A DNA stretch of 54,942 bases from Paenibacillus oryzae (lineage in GTDB: Bacteria > Bacillota > Bacilli > Paenibacillales > Paenibacillaceae). Each line of letters opens with the position of its first letter. Position 1 is the first letter of the stretch. Under the pieces are notes generated by a model. It had not been told where the DNA came from. It was given only the letters and a program-made list of their open reading frames with translations, and did no database searches. The translations under genes and the position numbers were made by a program. Positions 8,378 to 16,329 of this stretch are shown piece by piece. The DNA is taken from contig NZ_LYPA01000060.1 in assembly GCF_001675045.1 (NCBI RefSeq), positions 922 through 55,863 on the forward strand, in the 5' to 3' direction.

Positions 8378-8626
8378 ATGTTACATTATATTGAAAACAA
8401 CCGCCAACTATTGGGAAATCGTCCGCAATGCTTTTTAGCAGGCGATTATAATTTGCTTAACATGATGTATGAAAACGGCGAGTTAAAAATTATAGATTTT
8501 GAGCGTTTTACTATCGGTGATCCATGGGATGAATTTAATTGCATCGTTTGGAGCGCAATAGCAAGCCCTCACTTCGCAACAGGGCATATCAACGGCTATT
8601 CATGGTATTTAAGAGGGCTTAAATGA
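8378..8626 (+). pseudogene. Remnant of an APH-type phosphotransferase
   Basis: The open frame encodes only ~82 residues, but they match the catalytic core of aminoglycoside/choline-kinase-like phosphotransferases: AGDYNLLNMM in place of the usual H-G-D-Y-H-x-x-N catalytic loop, and IIDFERFTIGDPWDEFN for the D-F metal-binding block. The whole N-terminal lobe is missing, the catalytic-loop histidines are replaced (Ala and Asn), and the C-terminus ends early at WYLRGLK. An AAGGAGTG site stands before ATG 8378, so the fragment may be translated, but it cannot be an active kinase. The frame also overlaps the previous GNAT gene. Confidence 0.7.
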
Positions 8627-8645
8627 GATGACAGTGGGAGGAAGC

Positions 8646-9089
8646 ATGAAAAAAATAGGGTTAATTATGTTTGTAGTCATTATTCTATCAGGCTGCACAG
8701 CGACTAGGGAGAACGAAGAACGTTCGGTAGGCAGCATTATGAAAAACATTATTACACATGAATTAAACGAAGTGGAGCCTGAACACAAAGATGAAGTTAA
8801 TGAATGGTTAGCAGATGCAAGGCTGAAGGGAACAGAAGGACAATTTTATATAAAATCGTATTCGGACGAGACCAGTGAGTTTAAGTATTCTTACATATAT
8901 GGGAAAGGATATTCCGACTATGAGGTTTCTTTTATCTATACAAGCAGTGATTTGACAAGTAAAGGGGATATTCATATAGCTGGCATAAAGAGCGAAAATA
9001 ATCCAGATTCATTTGTAAAGGTTAAATCAATCAATGATCGCTCGATATTTTTTATAGTGTCGGATGAAAATAGTCAGAATAATAAGTAA
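8646..9089 (+). CDS. Putative lipoprotein
   Basis: 147 residues with a clear type II signal: MKKIGLIMFVVII followed by the lipobox LSGC at residues 15-18, predicting an N-terminal diacylglyceryl cysteine on the outer face of the membrane. The mature part is acidic and beta-rich with many Ser/Tyr residues; no family recognised. GGGAGGAAG supports ATG 8646 over the upstream ATG 8628. It precedes the carbamoyltransferase-like gene by 25 bases. Confidence 0.75.
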   Translation: MKKIGLIMFVVIILSGCTATRENEERSVGSIMKNIITHELNEVEPEHKDEVNEWLADARLKGTEGQFYIKSYSDETSEFKYSYIYGKGYSDYEVSFIYTSSDLTSKGDIHIAGIKSENNPDSFVKVKSINDRSIFFIVSDENSQNNK

Positions 9090-9114
9090 TTCGGGTCATG
9101 AAAGGACAGATATC

Positions 9115-9963
9115 ATGCATTTAATAAATATTAAAAGTCTAACTGAGTCGCAAATTCTTGATATATATAATCTTGCTAACGAATTAAAAGAGAATAAAAC
9201 GGAAAAAAGACTGGATGGAAAAACATTTGCATTATTTTTCCCGGAAAGCAGCCTGCGAACTCGAATTACTTTTGAAAAGGGAATAAAGGAGCTAGGCGGA
9301 ACCTGCATCCTGTTTCCTCCAGATACGTTGGACAAGAGAGAAGAATTGGAGGATGTAATAAAGTATTTGGAAAATTGGGTGGATGGCCTTATCATAAGGC
9401 ATTCCGATCTGGCGAAGATAAAAACATTAGCAAGCTACGCCACTATTTCTGTCATTAATGCTATGACCGCCGAAGATCATCCTTGCGAGATTTTATCCGA
9501 TCTCTACTCCATTGCTGAAATTCGGAAAAATTATCGGGATTTAACCTATACATTTGTGGGCGTTGCAAACAATATTTCAAGATCGTGGATGGAAATAGCA
9601 AAGGTCATGAATCTTACCTTCAGACATGTCTGTGCCTCCGGGAATCAATTCGGAGAAGACTCCAGCCATTATTGCTTTACAACCAACCTGGACTCAGCTT
9701 TACGGGGAAGCGATGTTATATTAACAGACTCCCTTTCGGGGGAGTGCAGGAATGATGAATATATTAAAAGCTATCAGATTACAGTGGAAAGAATGCAGCT
9801 TGCGAATGAAGGCGCCATTCTAAACCCTTGTCCGCCCTTTTTCAGAGATGAAGAAGTAAGCACTGAGGTGATCAATTCTGACTATTTTGTTGGATATGAG
9901 TTTAAGAAAAATCTGATTTATGTTCAACAAGCTATCATTCTATATTGCCTTTTACGTCAATGA
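9115..9963 (+). CDS. Divergent aspartate/ornithine carbamoyltransferase-like protein
   Basis: 282 residues spanning both domains of the ATCase/OTCase family. The carbamoyl-phosphate loop reads SLRTR (residues 46-50) where catalytic enzymes have STRTR. The second block is HPCEILSDL (122-130) in place of HPTQ/HPCQ-x-L-x-D. The ornithine-side block is NPCPPFFRDEEV (237-248) in place of the HCLP signature. Overall length is a little short (OTCases are ~310-330). The fold is therefore kept while several catalytic blocks have drifted; a changed substrate or a non-carbamoylating role is likely. Start chosen at ATG 9115 after GAAAGGA. FabI follows 24 bases later in the same direction. Confidence 0.7.
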   Translation: MHLINIKSLTESQILDIYNLANELKENKTEKRLDGKTFALFFPESSLRTRITFEKGIKELGGTCILFPPDTLDKREELEDVIKYLENWVDGLIIRHSDLAKIKTLASYATISVINAMTAEDHPCEILSDLYSIAEIRKNYRDLTYTFVGVANNISRSWMEIAKVMNLTFRHVCASGNQFGEDSSHYCFTTNLDSALRGSDVILTDSLSGECRNDEYIKSYQITVERMQLANEGAILNPCPPFFRDEEVSTEVINSDYFVGYEFKKNLIYVQQAIILYCLLRQ

Positions 9964-9987
9964 TATGACTATGCGGGAGGATATAAT

Positions 9988-10758
9988 ATGTTAATGAAAA
10001 ATAAAAATATTATTGTTATGGGAGTTGCTAATGAGAGGAGTATTGCTTGGGGAGTTGCAAAGTCTCTTTACAGGCAAGGAGCTAATCTGATCTTTACCTA
10101 TCGAAAAGAAAGATCGTTAGAGAAGCTGATAAAGCTTTTAAATGAACAGGAAATGACTCCATTGTGCACCATCTCATGTGATGTATTAGATGATGAAAGT
10201 ATTACATCAGCCTTTTTGGAGGTTGAACGCCGGGTAGGTCAAATACATGGCATTGTACATTCTGTTGCTTTTGCGGAGAAGGATGAGCTGCAAGGCGAAT
10301 ATGTGAATACAACAAGAGAAGGTTATAGGCTGGCACAGGATTCAAGCGCTTATTCATTGGTAGCCATTGCGCGAGAGGCTAAAAGATTGATGACTGAAGG
10401 CGGAAGTATTGTAACACAATCCTATATAGGCGCTGAGCGGGTAGTAAAGAACTACAATGTTATGGGCGTGGCAAAGGCGGCATTAGAGGCAAGCGTCAGA
10501 TATTTGGCAGAGGACCTTGGAAAATACGGAATCAGGGTTAATGCTATTTCTGCGGGTCCTATTCGTACATTAGCAGCCAAAGGCGTCTCCGGCTTTAATG
10601 ATATTATGGCAACAATCGAGGAGAGGGCTCCGCTTCGGCGAAATATTGATCAAGATGAGGTTGGCGATGCCACCATGTTTCTTCTAAGTCATCTTTCAAG
10701 AGGGATTACTGGAGAAGTTATTCATGTTGATGCCGGATATCATATTTTGGGAATGTAA
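9988..10758 (+). CDS. fabI: Enoyl-[acyl-carrier-protein] reductase, FabI type
   Basis: A 256-residue short-chain-dehydrogenase-fold enoyl-ACP reductase, reducing trans-2-enoyl-ACP with NAD(P)H in fatty-acid elongation. GVANERSIAWGVA is the FabI cofactor motif near residue 12. HSVAFAEKDELQGEY is the family block. The catalytic pair is in YIGAERVVKNYNVMGVAK (Tyr-x6-Lys), and GPIRTLAAKGVSGF and ITGEVIHVDAGYHI follow. All active-site residues look intact. Its placement outside a fab operon, next to a carbamoyltransferase-like gene, suggests an accessory copy. Strong GCGGGAGG upstream of ATG. Confidence 0.9.
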   Translation: MLMKNKNIIVMGVANERSIAWGVAKSLYRQGANLIFTYRKERSLEKLIKLLNEQEMTPLCTISCDVLDDESITSAFLEVERRVGQIHGIVHSVAFAEKDELQGEYVNTTREGYRLAQDSSAYSLVAIAREAKRLMTEGGSIVTQSYIGAERVVKNYNVMGVAKAALEASVRYLAEDLGKYGIRVNAISAGPIRTLAAKGVSGFNDIMATIEERAPLRRNIDQDEVGDATMFLLSHLSRGITGEVIHVDAGYHILGM

Positions 10759-10789
10759 TATAAGGTCGGCCCAAAAAAGAGGTGTACAT

Positions 10790-11272
10790 GTGATTTCAAA
10801 ATTAGTGGGTCTGGTGCCAAGAGATTGGCTTGTTTATATGTACAAGCATATGCCTTTTAACGGGTTGAAAAATTGGCTTGTTTATCGCGCCCAAAACAAA
10901 TTTTTAGTAGCGGTTCTTGGAATCTTTACGAATGAAGCTGGACAAATATTATTACTCAAACATGTGTACAGAAAAGAACCGTGGGGGATTCCAGGCGGTT
11001 GGATGGAGCTTGAAAAACCGGAATTGGCTTTAGAAAGAGAATTGAAAGAGGAAACCGGATTATCTGTAAAATCAATTGAATTGGTAAAAGCGATATATGG
11101 AACAAAGCCTAATCGAGTGGACTTGATTTTTAGAGGCAGGGTCATAGAAGGCGATTTTAAAAAGAGCTCGGAGATTTCAGAAATTATGTATTGTACAATG
11201 GATGATTGGCCAGATGGTTTGCCGATGGAACAAAGAAAATTAATTAAAGAATTTGGTTCTGTTGCACCATAA
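10790..11272 (+). CDS. NUDIX hydrolase with N-terminal helical extension
   Basis: About 160 residues. The first ~35 (GLVPRDWLVYMYKHMPFNGLKNWL) form an amphipathic or hydrophobic extension often seen in a clade of Bacillales NUDIX proteins. The Nudix box is GGWMELEKPE then RELKEETGL. Note Lys at the first Glu-proximal position (LEKPE rather than xGEt), a tolerated variation. The start is GTG 10790 with AGAGGTG at 10778-10784. It follows fabI after 31 bases. Substrate unknown. Confidence 0.8.
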   Translation: MISKLVGLVPRDWLVYMYKHMPFNGLKNWLVYRAQNKFLVAVLGIFTNEAGQILLLKHVYRKEPWGIPGGWMELEKPELALERELKEETGLSVKSIELVKAIYGTKPNRVDLIFRGRVIEGDFKKSSEISEIMYCTMDDWPDGLPMEQRKLIKEFGSVAP

Positions 11273-11296
11273 AACGATAAAGGAATGATATGAAAA

Positions 11297-11782
11297 ATGA
11301 AAAAAGTGATCTTATTTACCTTGTTATTGTCCCTGCTGTTCATCGTAACGGCGTGTTCCAAAGAAACGGCTCCAGATGAAAAAATGTTTGAGGTTGGAAG
11401 CGACGACCTGACAAACATACAAGCTTCTCAGCCTTTTCAAATCAATGGATATGTAAAAAATAAATCCAATCATAAATGGGATATTTCACATGGTGCTGAT
11501 ATCTTTACCTATGAGATTTATGACAGCGAGGGAAATCTTGTGAAACAAGATTATGATATGTTGTTCACAAACAGTATCGGGTATGTAAGTGAATTGAAGC
11601 CTAAAGCGGAGTTTCGAAATAATTACGAAGAGCAACGAAACAAAGAATATTACGAATTCCAAATCGAAAAACCAGGAACCTATAAGGTTAAGACAATTGC
11701 TACATATCGGATTGAAAATGGAGATGAAAAGGTAGAGTTCGTTTTATCATCTAGTGAACTTAATGAATTTGTAGTGAAATAA
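11297..11782 (+). CDS. Putative lipoprotein
   Basis: 161 residues. A type II signal peptide (MKKVILFTLLLSLLFI) ends in the lipobox VTAC, Cys at residue 20. The mature region is beta-rich with the pattern FQINGYVKNKSNHKWDISHGADIFTYEIYDSEG, reminiscent of the BsuPI/intracellular-protease-inhibitor immunoglobulin-like fold, which would be extracytoplasmic here. That resemblance is by eye only. It lies in the same direction as its neighbours, 24 bases after the NUDIX gene. Confidence 0.7.
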   Translation: MKKVILFTLLLSLLFIVTACSKETAPDEKMFEVGSDDLTNIQASQPFQINGYVKNKSNHKWDISHGADIFTYEIYDSEGNLVKQDYDMLFTNSIGYVSELKPKAEFRNNYEEQRNKEYYEFQIEKPGTYKVKTIATYRIENGDEKVEFVLSSSELNEFVVK

Positions 11783-11835
11783 TAGGATCATTTGGGCGGA
11801 CGGGTTCACTATTATTCAAATAAGGCGGGATAACA

Positions 11836-12291
11836 ATGGAGTTATCTGTTGAAGCGAGACTGGAGAATTTAGGGATTAAATTGCCTAAAGCAAGCAATCC
11901 GGCTGCTAGTTACACTAATTTTGTCATTGTAAATGGGCTTATGTACGTCTCTGGAAAAGGGCCGTCAGGAAGCCCAAAGGGAAAGCTGGGCAGTGCATAT
12001 ACGACTGAACAGGGATTTCATTTTGCCAGGTTAGCAGGCATTGAGGTTTTGGCCGTATTAAAAGATGCATTGGGATCATTAGACAGGGTGAAAAGGGTTG
12101 TTAAGGTTCAAGGATTTGTAAATGCTGAAGCAACCTTTGAAGAGCATCATAAAGTATTAAATGGATTTTCAGAATTAATGTATGAAGTATTTGAAGATAA
12201 GGGAATACATGCAAGATCGGTTTTAGGGGCTGTTTCATTAAGGGATAACCTGCCTATTATTGTAGATTCGATATTTGAGGTACAGGTTTAA
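11836..12291 (+). CDS. RidA/YjgF family protein
   Basis: 151 residues of the RidA superfamily, in the longer subgroup that opens with RLENLGIKLPKASNPAASY. RidA proteins deaminate reactive enamine/imine intermediates from PLP enzymes. The conserved arginine near the C-terminus is present in HARSVLGAVSLRDNLPIIVD, and the trimer-interface beta strands (YVSGKGP, RVVKVQGFVN) are recognisable. This subgroup often lacks demonstrated imine-deaminase activity, so its specific substrate is open. Confidence 0.85.
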   Translation: MELSVEARLENLGIKLPKASNPAASYTNFVIVNGLMYVSGKGPSGSPKGKLGSAYTTEQGFHFARLAGIEVLAVLKDALGSLDRVKRVVKVQGFVNAEATFEEHHKVLNGFSELMYEVFEDKGIHARSVLGAVSLRDNLPIIVDSIFEVQV

Positions 12292-12322
12292 TAGATCCAA
12301 CACGTTGATTGGGTGGGTGATG

Positions 12323-12706
12323 ATGATAATGAATGAAAAACAGGCAGTTGATAAGTTCGGACAGGTGATTATGACTGAATTAAGAGATAAAGCCATTGAT
12401 TTTTTTGAATTATTAGTTGAAGGACGTTGGAAAGCTCCAGGGCTGCAAAAGCTCCAGGCGGAGCTACAAGAATTGAATAATGAACAGATTGAGCTGGTTA
12501 GAAAAATAGTGGTTAAAAGCTTGGATACAGGAATTCATGATTTCTTATTTAAACTCCAGGAGCAAGCTGATTTTGAGAATGATATTGAAATTAAAGTGCA
12601 GGGCATTGATGTTATCCAGTCTAGTGATGGGCTGCACGGCGAGTTGTTCACGAAGGACGGCTGGTTTTCCACCTACAGTAAATATGGAGAAAGCAAGGAC
12701 GAATAG
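12323..12706 (+). CDS. Hypothetical acidic protein
   Basis: About 127 residues, helical in the first two thirds (ELRDKAIDFFELLVEG, LQAELQELNNEQIELVRKIVVKSLDTGIHDFLFKLQE), then a strand-rich acidic end. No catalytic motif, signal peptide or membrane segment. Several in-frame ATGs lie together (12320, 12323, 12329) behind GGGTGGGTG; 12323 has the best spacing, but the choice is uncertain. Soluble, small and strongly acidic, in the manner of immunity proteins, though no toxin partner is nearby. Confidence 0.55.
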   Translation: MIMNEKQAVDKFGQVIMTELRDKAIDFFELLVEGRWKAPGLQKLQAELQELNNEQIELVRKIVVKSLDTGIHDFLFKLQEQADFENDIEIKVQGIDVIQSSDGLHGELFTKDGWFSTYSKYGESKDE

Positions 12707-12792
12707 ATCGAATTCAAGTAAAGATGGAGACAACTCTCAATCCATAAGGAACTGCAATAAACGTAATAGATGACTATATTCATAGTTAACCT

Positions 12793-12826
12793 TTGATTGT
12801 TCTTGCATATCCAATATTATGATAAT
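12793..12826 (+). promoter_or_regulatory. Candidate sigma-A promoter before the 12863 GNAT
   Basis: TTGATT (12793-12798) and TATTAT (12815-12820) are 16 bases apart; an overlapping alternative is TTGTTC with GATAAT (12821-12826). The surrounding 137-base AT-rich gap between 12707 and 12862 is otherwise empty. Assigned by eye. Confidence 0.4.
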
Positions 12827-12862
12827 GTAATGACTTAATGGAAGATGGATGGAGGAACAATT

Positions 12863-13294
12863 TTGAAAACAAGCATTTCAAGCAATATTGAAGCTAATAA
12901 GAAAGATTACATTAGAAGCAGGTTGATTGAATTTAATCTCAGACACTTTCCAGAGGAGTTAAAAGGGCGTTATGAGGAGTTAAAGCTGCATTTAGTTGAT
13001 GAAGACGAGGACATAATAGGCGGAATTGTCGGGGAGTTTTGCTGGAATTGGTTAGAGATTCATTATTTGTTTGTCGAGGAAGAGCATCGAAAATCGGGCT
13101 ATGGCCAACTGCTTATAAGAGAGGCAGAGAAGATGGCTATACAAAAAAAGTGCGATTTTATTAAATTGGATACACTCAGCTTTCAAGCCTTGGGCTTTTA
13201 TGTGAAGGAAGGATATGAGGTATACGGAACAATCGAAAATGCAGGAGGACATACCCATTATTATTTAAAGAAAGACATAAAAAACCGGGCTTAA
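12863..13294 (+). CDS. GNAT family N-acetyltransferase
   Basis: About 143 residues with the GNAT core: GGIVGEFCWNWLEIHYLFVEEEHRKSGYGQLLI (R-K-S-G-Y-G acetyl-CoA loop, near residue 80), then IKLDTLSFQALGFYVKEGYEVYG, the A-x-x-F-Y-x-x-x-G-Y signature. ATG 12845 lies inside the ribosome-binding region; GGAGGA at 12851-12856 is correctly spaced for TTG 12863. Substrate unknown; this subgroup resembles general small-molecule acetyltransferases of Bacillales. Confidence 0.8.
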   Translation: MKTSISSNIEANKKDYIRSRLIEFNLRHFPEELKGRYEELKLHLVDEDEDIIGGIVGEFCWNWLEIHYLFVEEEHRKSGYGQLLIREAEKMAIQKKCDFIKLDTLSFQALGFYVKEGYEVYGTIENAGGHTHYYLKKDIKNRA

Positions 13295-13316
13295 GTGAGT
13301 AACGGAGGCGCTAATA

Positions 13317-13630
13317 ATGACCAGCAGATCCATCTATATTTTATCGGGCCCCGCCGGTGTCGGGAAATCTACAACTTCCAAAAAGCTTGTTCAGCAGCTT
13401 GAACGCAGCTCATACATCTCTGGTGATGTCATCAGCCATTTGCGTCAAGAGATTCCAGCATTCAAATGGGTGAACGAAGCGTAATTCTTTTGAATGAGTT
13501 TAAACAAGCTCTTAAGGATAACAAGCATGTATTAAATACCCAGCAATATTCTGTTGATCAGATGGATGAAGTGATTAATGAAATCATGAATAATAGCAGA
13601 TTTTTATTAGGTGAGGATGATTCATTTTGA
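13317..13630 (+). pseudogene. P-loop kinase with internal deletion and frameshift
   Basis: From ATG 13317 (after GGAGG) the frame encodes ILSGPAGVGKSTTSKKL, an intact Walker A motif, then stops at TAA 13482 after 55 residues. In the -1 frame, overlapping the stop, the sequence continues MGERSVILLNEFKQALKDN and runs to TGA 13628-13630, which looks like the natural C-terminal end of the same kinase family. Everything between the N-terminal P-loop segment and this tail is missing. The most economical explanation is a deletion of the central part with loss of frame. The stop overlaps the TTG start of the next P-loop gene, so the original gene pair was probably translationally coupled. Confidence 0.75.
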
Positions 13631-14238
13631 AGCAAGGTATGATTGTGCTGTTGAACGGAACTTCAAGCTCGGGAAAAACAAGTATTTCAAATGAATTGTT
13701 AGCCCAGAAAGATATTGTTTTTCATCATTTATCTGTAGATGATTTTATTAAGGATTTTTTTAATAACAAGTTCCTGGTTGATATTGAACCTGCAAGAGAA
13801 ATAGCTGAACAAACGATCATGGAAATTATGTTTGATCCCATAAACTCCTTGTATTATGCGACAGTTAAATTGTATTCGGAGATGGGTTTAAATGTAATCG
13901 TAGATACTGTCATCGACAATGACAAATGGTTTAATGATTGTCTGAATGCCTTTAACGATCACCCTACGTTATTGATTGGCGTCATTTGCTCAAAGGAAGA
14001 GCTTATCAGAAGAGAGGAACAAAGGGGTGATCGAAATATTGGACTAGCTGTGTCACAGTTTAACCAAGTCTATAGCATTGATGAATACGATGTTAAAGTA
14101 AATACGGAAGAGCTTACTCCAGGTGAATGTGCCGATAAAATATTGCGTTTTGTAAAATCCAAGCAAGCTTTTACTGCTTTTAAAAAGTTAGGCAAAAGAA
14201 ATGTCAAGGCTGCATCTGAGGGGGCGTGTGAGTCTTGA
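13627..14238 (+). CDS. Chloramphenicol-phosphotransferase-like P-loop kinase
   Basis: 203 residues. Walker A is LLNGTSSSGKTSIS (residues 8-21), followed by LSVDDFIKDF and a C-terminal EEQRGDRNIGLAVSQFNQVY, the R-G-D-R-x-x-G-x-A block that closes over the nucleotide in CPT enzymes. CPT phosphorylates the 3-hydroxyl of chloramphenicol; the family is broad, so the substrate here is only suggested. The start is TTG 13627, overlapping the end of the broken kinase. Its stop overlaps the TTG start of the next phosphotransferase by four bases. Confidence 0.75.
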   Translation: MKQGMIVLLNGTSSSGKTSISNELLAQKDIVFHHLSVDDFIKDFFNNKFLVDIEPAREIAEQTIMEIMFDPINSLYYATVKLYSEMGLNVIVDTVIDNDKWFNDCLNAFNDHPTLLIGVICSKEELIRREEQRGDRNIGLAVSQFNQVYSIDEYDVKVNTEELTPGECADKILRFVKSKQAFTAFKKLGKRNVKAASEGACES

Positions 14239-15269
14239 AGCTAAAGCCCTTTTTTCATTTTGACACAGACGAAACCAGACAAAGCTTGCTCGCAAGAGCA
14301 AGAAATGTTGCCTTATGGGCTATTCAACAGTATGAGATTGAATGGATTAGCATTCGTTTCATACAACTATCGGATACAATTACTTACAAAATAGAAACAA
14401 ACACAACAGGCCATTACTTGCTTCGCATTCATTCAGAGAGAATGAACAAAGAAGAAATCATTTCAGAGCTCGTTTTCCTTAATGAACTACGGAAGCTGGG
14501 AGGCTTAGTGATGCCTGAAGGAATTGCATGCCGCGATGGCTCTTATGTTCTGGAATGCGAAACAGAGGAAGGGTACCAGAGGCCTTGTGTTTCTCTAATG
14601 AAGTGGGTGGAGGGAGAGCATAGGAGCGGCGAGTTCACCGATAGTCATGCATTCAGCATAGGCGCTTTGATGGGGAGGCTGCATGAAGCTTCAGCAAAAA
14701 TAGAAATACCGCCTCATTTTCATAGACCACATTGGGGAATTGGCAGCTTTAAGGATGAACTCAGCAAATTGGAGCGTTATTACTCACGGTTTTTATCGAA
14801 TAAATCATGGCTGCTCTATCAAAAAGCTATTGAAAAGATCATGACTCAACTTGAACTCATGCAACAAAACACACGTAATTATGGGCTGATTCATGCGGAC
14901 TTGCATTCGGAGAACGTTGTTTTTAATAACGATCAGCCCTATCCGATTGATTTTGGAAGATGCGGGTTTGGCTATTATTTGTATGATATGGCGGCAGCAC
15001 TGCTAGAGCTTTATCCTAAGCATCGCTGGCAGCTTATTCAAGGCTATGAAAGCGTAATCAAATTGGAAGAGGATTATGTTCATATTCTCGAATGCTTCTT
15101 TGTCATGTTTATGATCGAAAATTATTGCCATCACTGCTCCGACAGTAGAGAAATACCCGGTTTAATAGAAGAGCAAAAATATGCTTTAGCTTATCTTACC
15201 GAATATATAAATGACAGGTCATTTTTATTTCAAGTCATTGAACCTATTGAACCAGAACCATTAGTTTAG
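14235..15269 (+). CDS. APH/CotS-family phosphotransferase
   Basis: A 344-residue kinase-fold phosphotransferase. The catalytic loop is YGLIHADLHSENVVF (about residues 215-229; D is the catalytic base and N a metal ligand) and the DFG-like block is PIDFGRCGFGYYLYDMA. An N-terminal lobe with YLLRIHSERM supplies the ATP-binding lysine-equivalent region. The family includes aminoglycoside kinases, homoserine kinase II, choline kinases and spore CotS proteins; the PIDFGRCGFG variant is widespread in Paenibacillus with no known substrate. TTG start coupled (4-base overlap) to the CPT-like gene. A diverged tandem paralogue follows. Confidence 0.8.
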   Translation: MKLKPFFHFDTDETRQSLLARARNVALWAIQQYEIEWISIRFIQLSDTITYKIETNTTGHYLLRIHSERMNKEEIISELVFLNELRKLGGLVMPEGIACRDGSYVLECETEEGYQRPCVSLMKWVEGEHRSGEFTDSHAFSIGALMGRLHEASAKIEIPPHFHRPHWGIGSFKDELSKLERYYSRFLSNKSWLLYQKAIEKIMTQLELMQQNTRNYGLIHADLHSENVVFNNDQPYPIDFGRCGFGYYLYDMAAALLELYPKHRWQLIQGYESVIKLEEDYVHILECFFVMFMIENYCHHCSDSREIPGLIEEQKYALAYLTEYINDRSFLFQVIEPIEPEPLV

Positions 15270-15310
15270 CGGTCTAAGGATGACTCAACAATTGTGAGGA
15301 GACAACTGAA

Positions 15311-16306
15311 ATGTCGGATGAGGTATTTTGTGAGCTTGCACAGCTAGCTCTTCAGGAATATGACTTAGTGGAGTATGAGCTGAATTATATTGGCCAAAGC
15401 GGAACCATCATCTATCACGTTACTGAAACGGGTAATCAAAAGCAATATTCGCTTAGAATCCATCAGTCCTTATCCAAGGGAGATGAGAAAGAGTGGAGCT
15501 CAAAAGAAACCATTCAGTCTGAGTTGACTTGGTTAAATGCACTGTCTAAAGAAGCTGATTTGCAAGTCCCTGCTCCTATACGAAATAAGAAAAACAGCTT
15601 TATTACTGAACTGAATCATGAAAATTCAATTGTCTATTGCACATTATTGCATTGGATTCAGGGTGAACAAAAGCCATTTATTGCGACTATGGAGGATGCT
15701 GCCAAAGTCGGGAGCATGATTGGCAAATTGCATAAGCAATCGAGTAAATGGGAAGCGCCAGAAGGTTTTTCCAGGCCCTTTTTTGATGAGCGGAAGCTTG
15801 AAGGATCATTAAGGAAAATTAAGGAGTCTATAAATAACGGGACTTTGAAAAAGAGTGGAGAAAGTCTTCTTTTGGCTGGAGAAAAAGCGGAAAAAGTTAT
15901 TATGAAGCTGGAAAAAAAGCAAACAAGCTGGGGAATCATTCATGCAGACTTAATACCCTCAAATTATATATTTTACGAGGATAAAGTAAGCCCCATTGAT
16001 TTTGGCGCGTGCGGATTTGGCTTTTATTTGTTTGATCTGGGGTGGACGTTTTCATACATTCATCCGGCATTCCGGGAAGGCTTCTTGAATTCTTATTCCA
16101 GCTTTTTTGAATTGCCATCAAATTATGAGTCATTACTTGAAACCTTTTTTGTTTTAGGACAACTGGATACGTTAGGCTTTTGGTTAGGCTTGCCTGATTC
16201 CAGCGAATGGCTGGAGGGTCATATAGATAAATTGCTTGCTAGAGAATTCCAAAGCTACATCAACGATAAGCCATTTCTTTTTTCGGGAACGCCATATTGG
16301 GAATAG
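15311..16306 (+). CDS. APH/CotS-family phosphotransferase, tandem paralogue
   Basis: 331 residues, with the same layout as the preceding gene: N-terminal lobe with YSLRIHQSL, catalytic loop WGIIHADLIPSNYIF, and PIDFGACGFGFYLFDLGW. Shared positions, including the CGFG-x-YL block, show the two are ancient tandem duplicates. The second histidine of the usual H-G-D-x-H loop is replaced (DLIPSN), as in many family members. GTGAGGAGACAACTGA precedes the ATG. Substrate unknown; a substrate related to that of its neighbour is a fair guess. Confidence 0.8.
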   Translation: MSDEVFCELAQLALQEYDLVEYELNYIGQSGTIIYHVTETGNQKQYSLRIHQSLSKGDEKEWSSKETIQSELTWLNALSKEADLQVPAPIRNKKNSFITELNHENSIVYCTLLHWIQGEQKPFIATMEDAAKVGSMIGKLHKQSSKWEAPEGFSRPFFDERKLEGSLRKIKESINNGTLKKSGESLLLAGEKAEKVIMKLEKKQTSWGIIHADLIPSNYIFYEDKVSPIDFGACGFGFYLFDLGWTFSYIHPAFREGFLNSYSSFFELPSNYESLLETFFVLGQLDTLGFWLGLPDSSEWLEGHIDKLLAREFQSYINDKPFLFSGTPYWE

Positions 16307-16329
16307 TTACGTCTATATGGGAGGATTAT

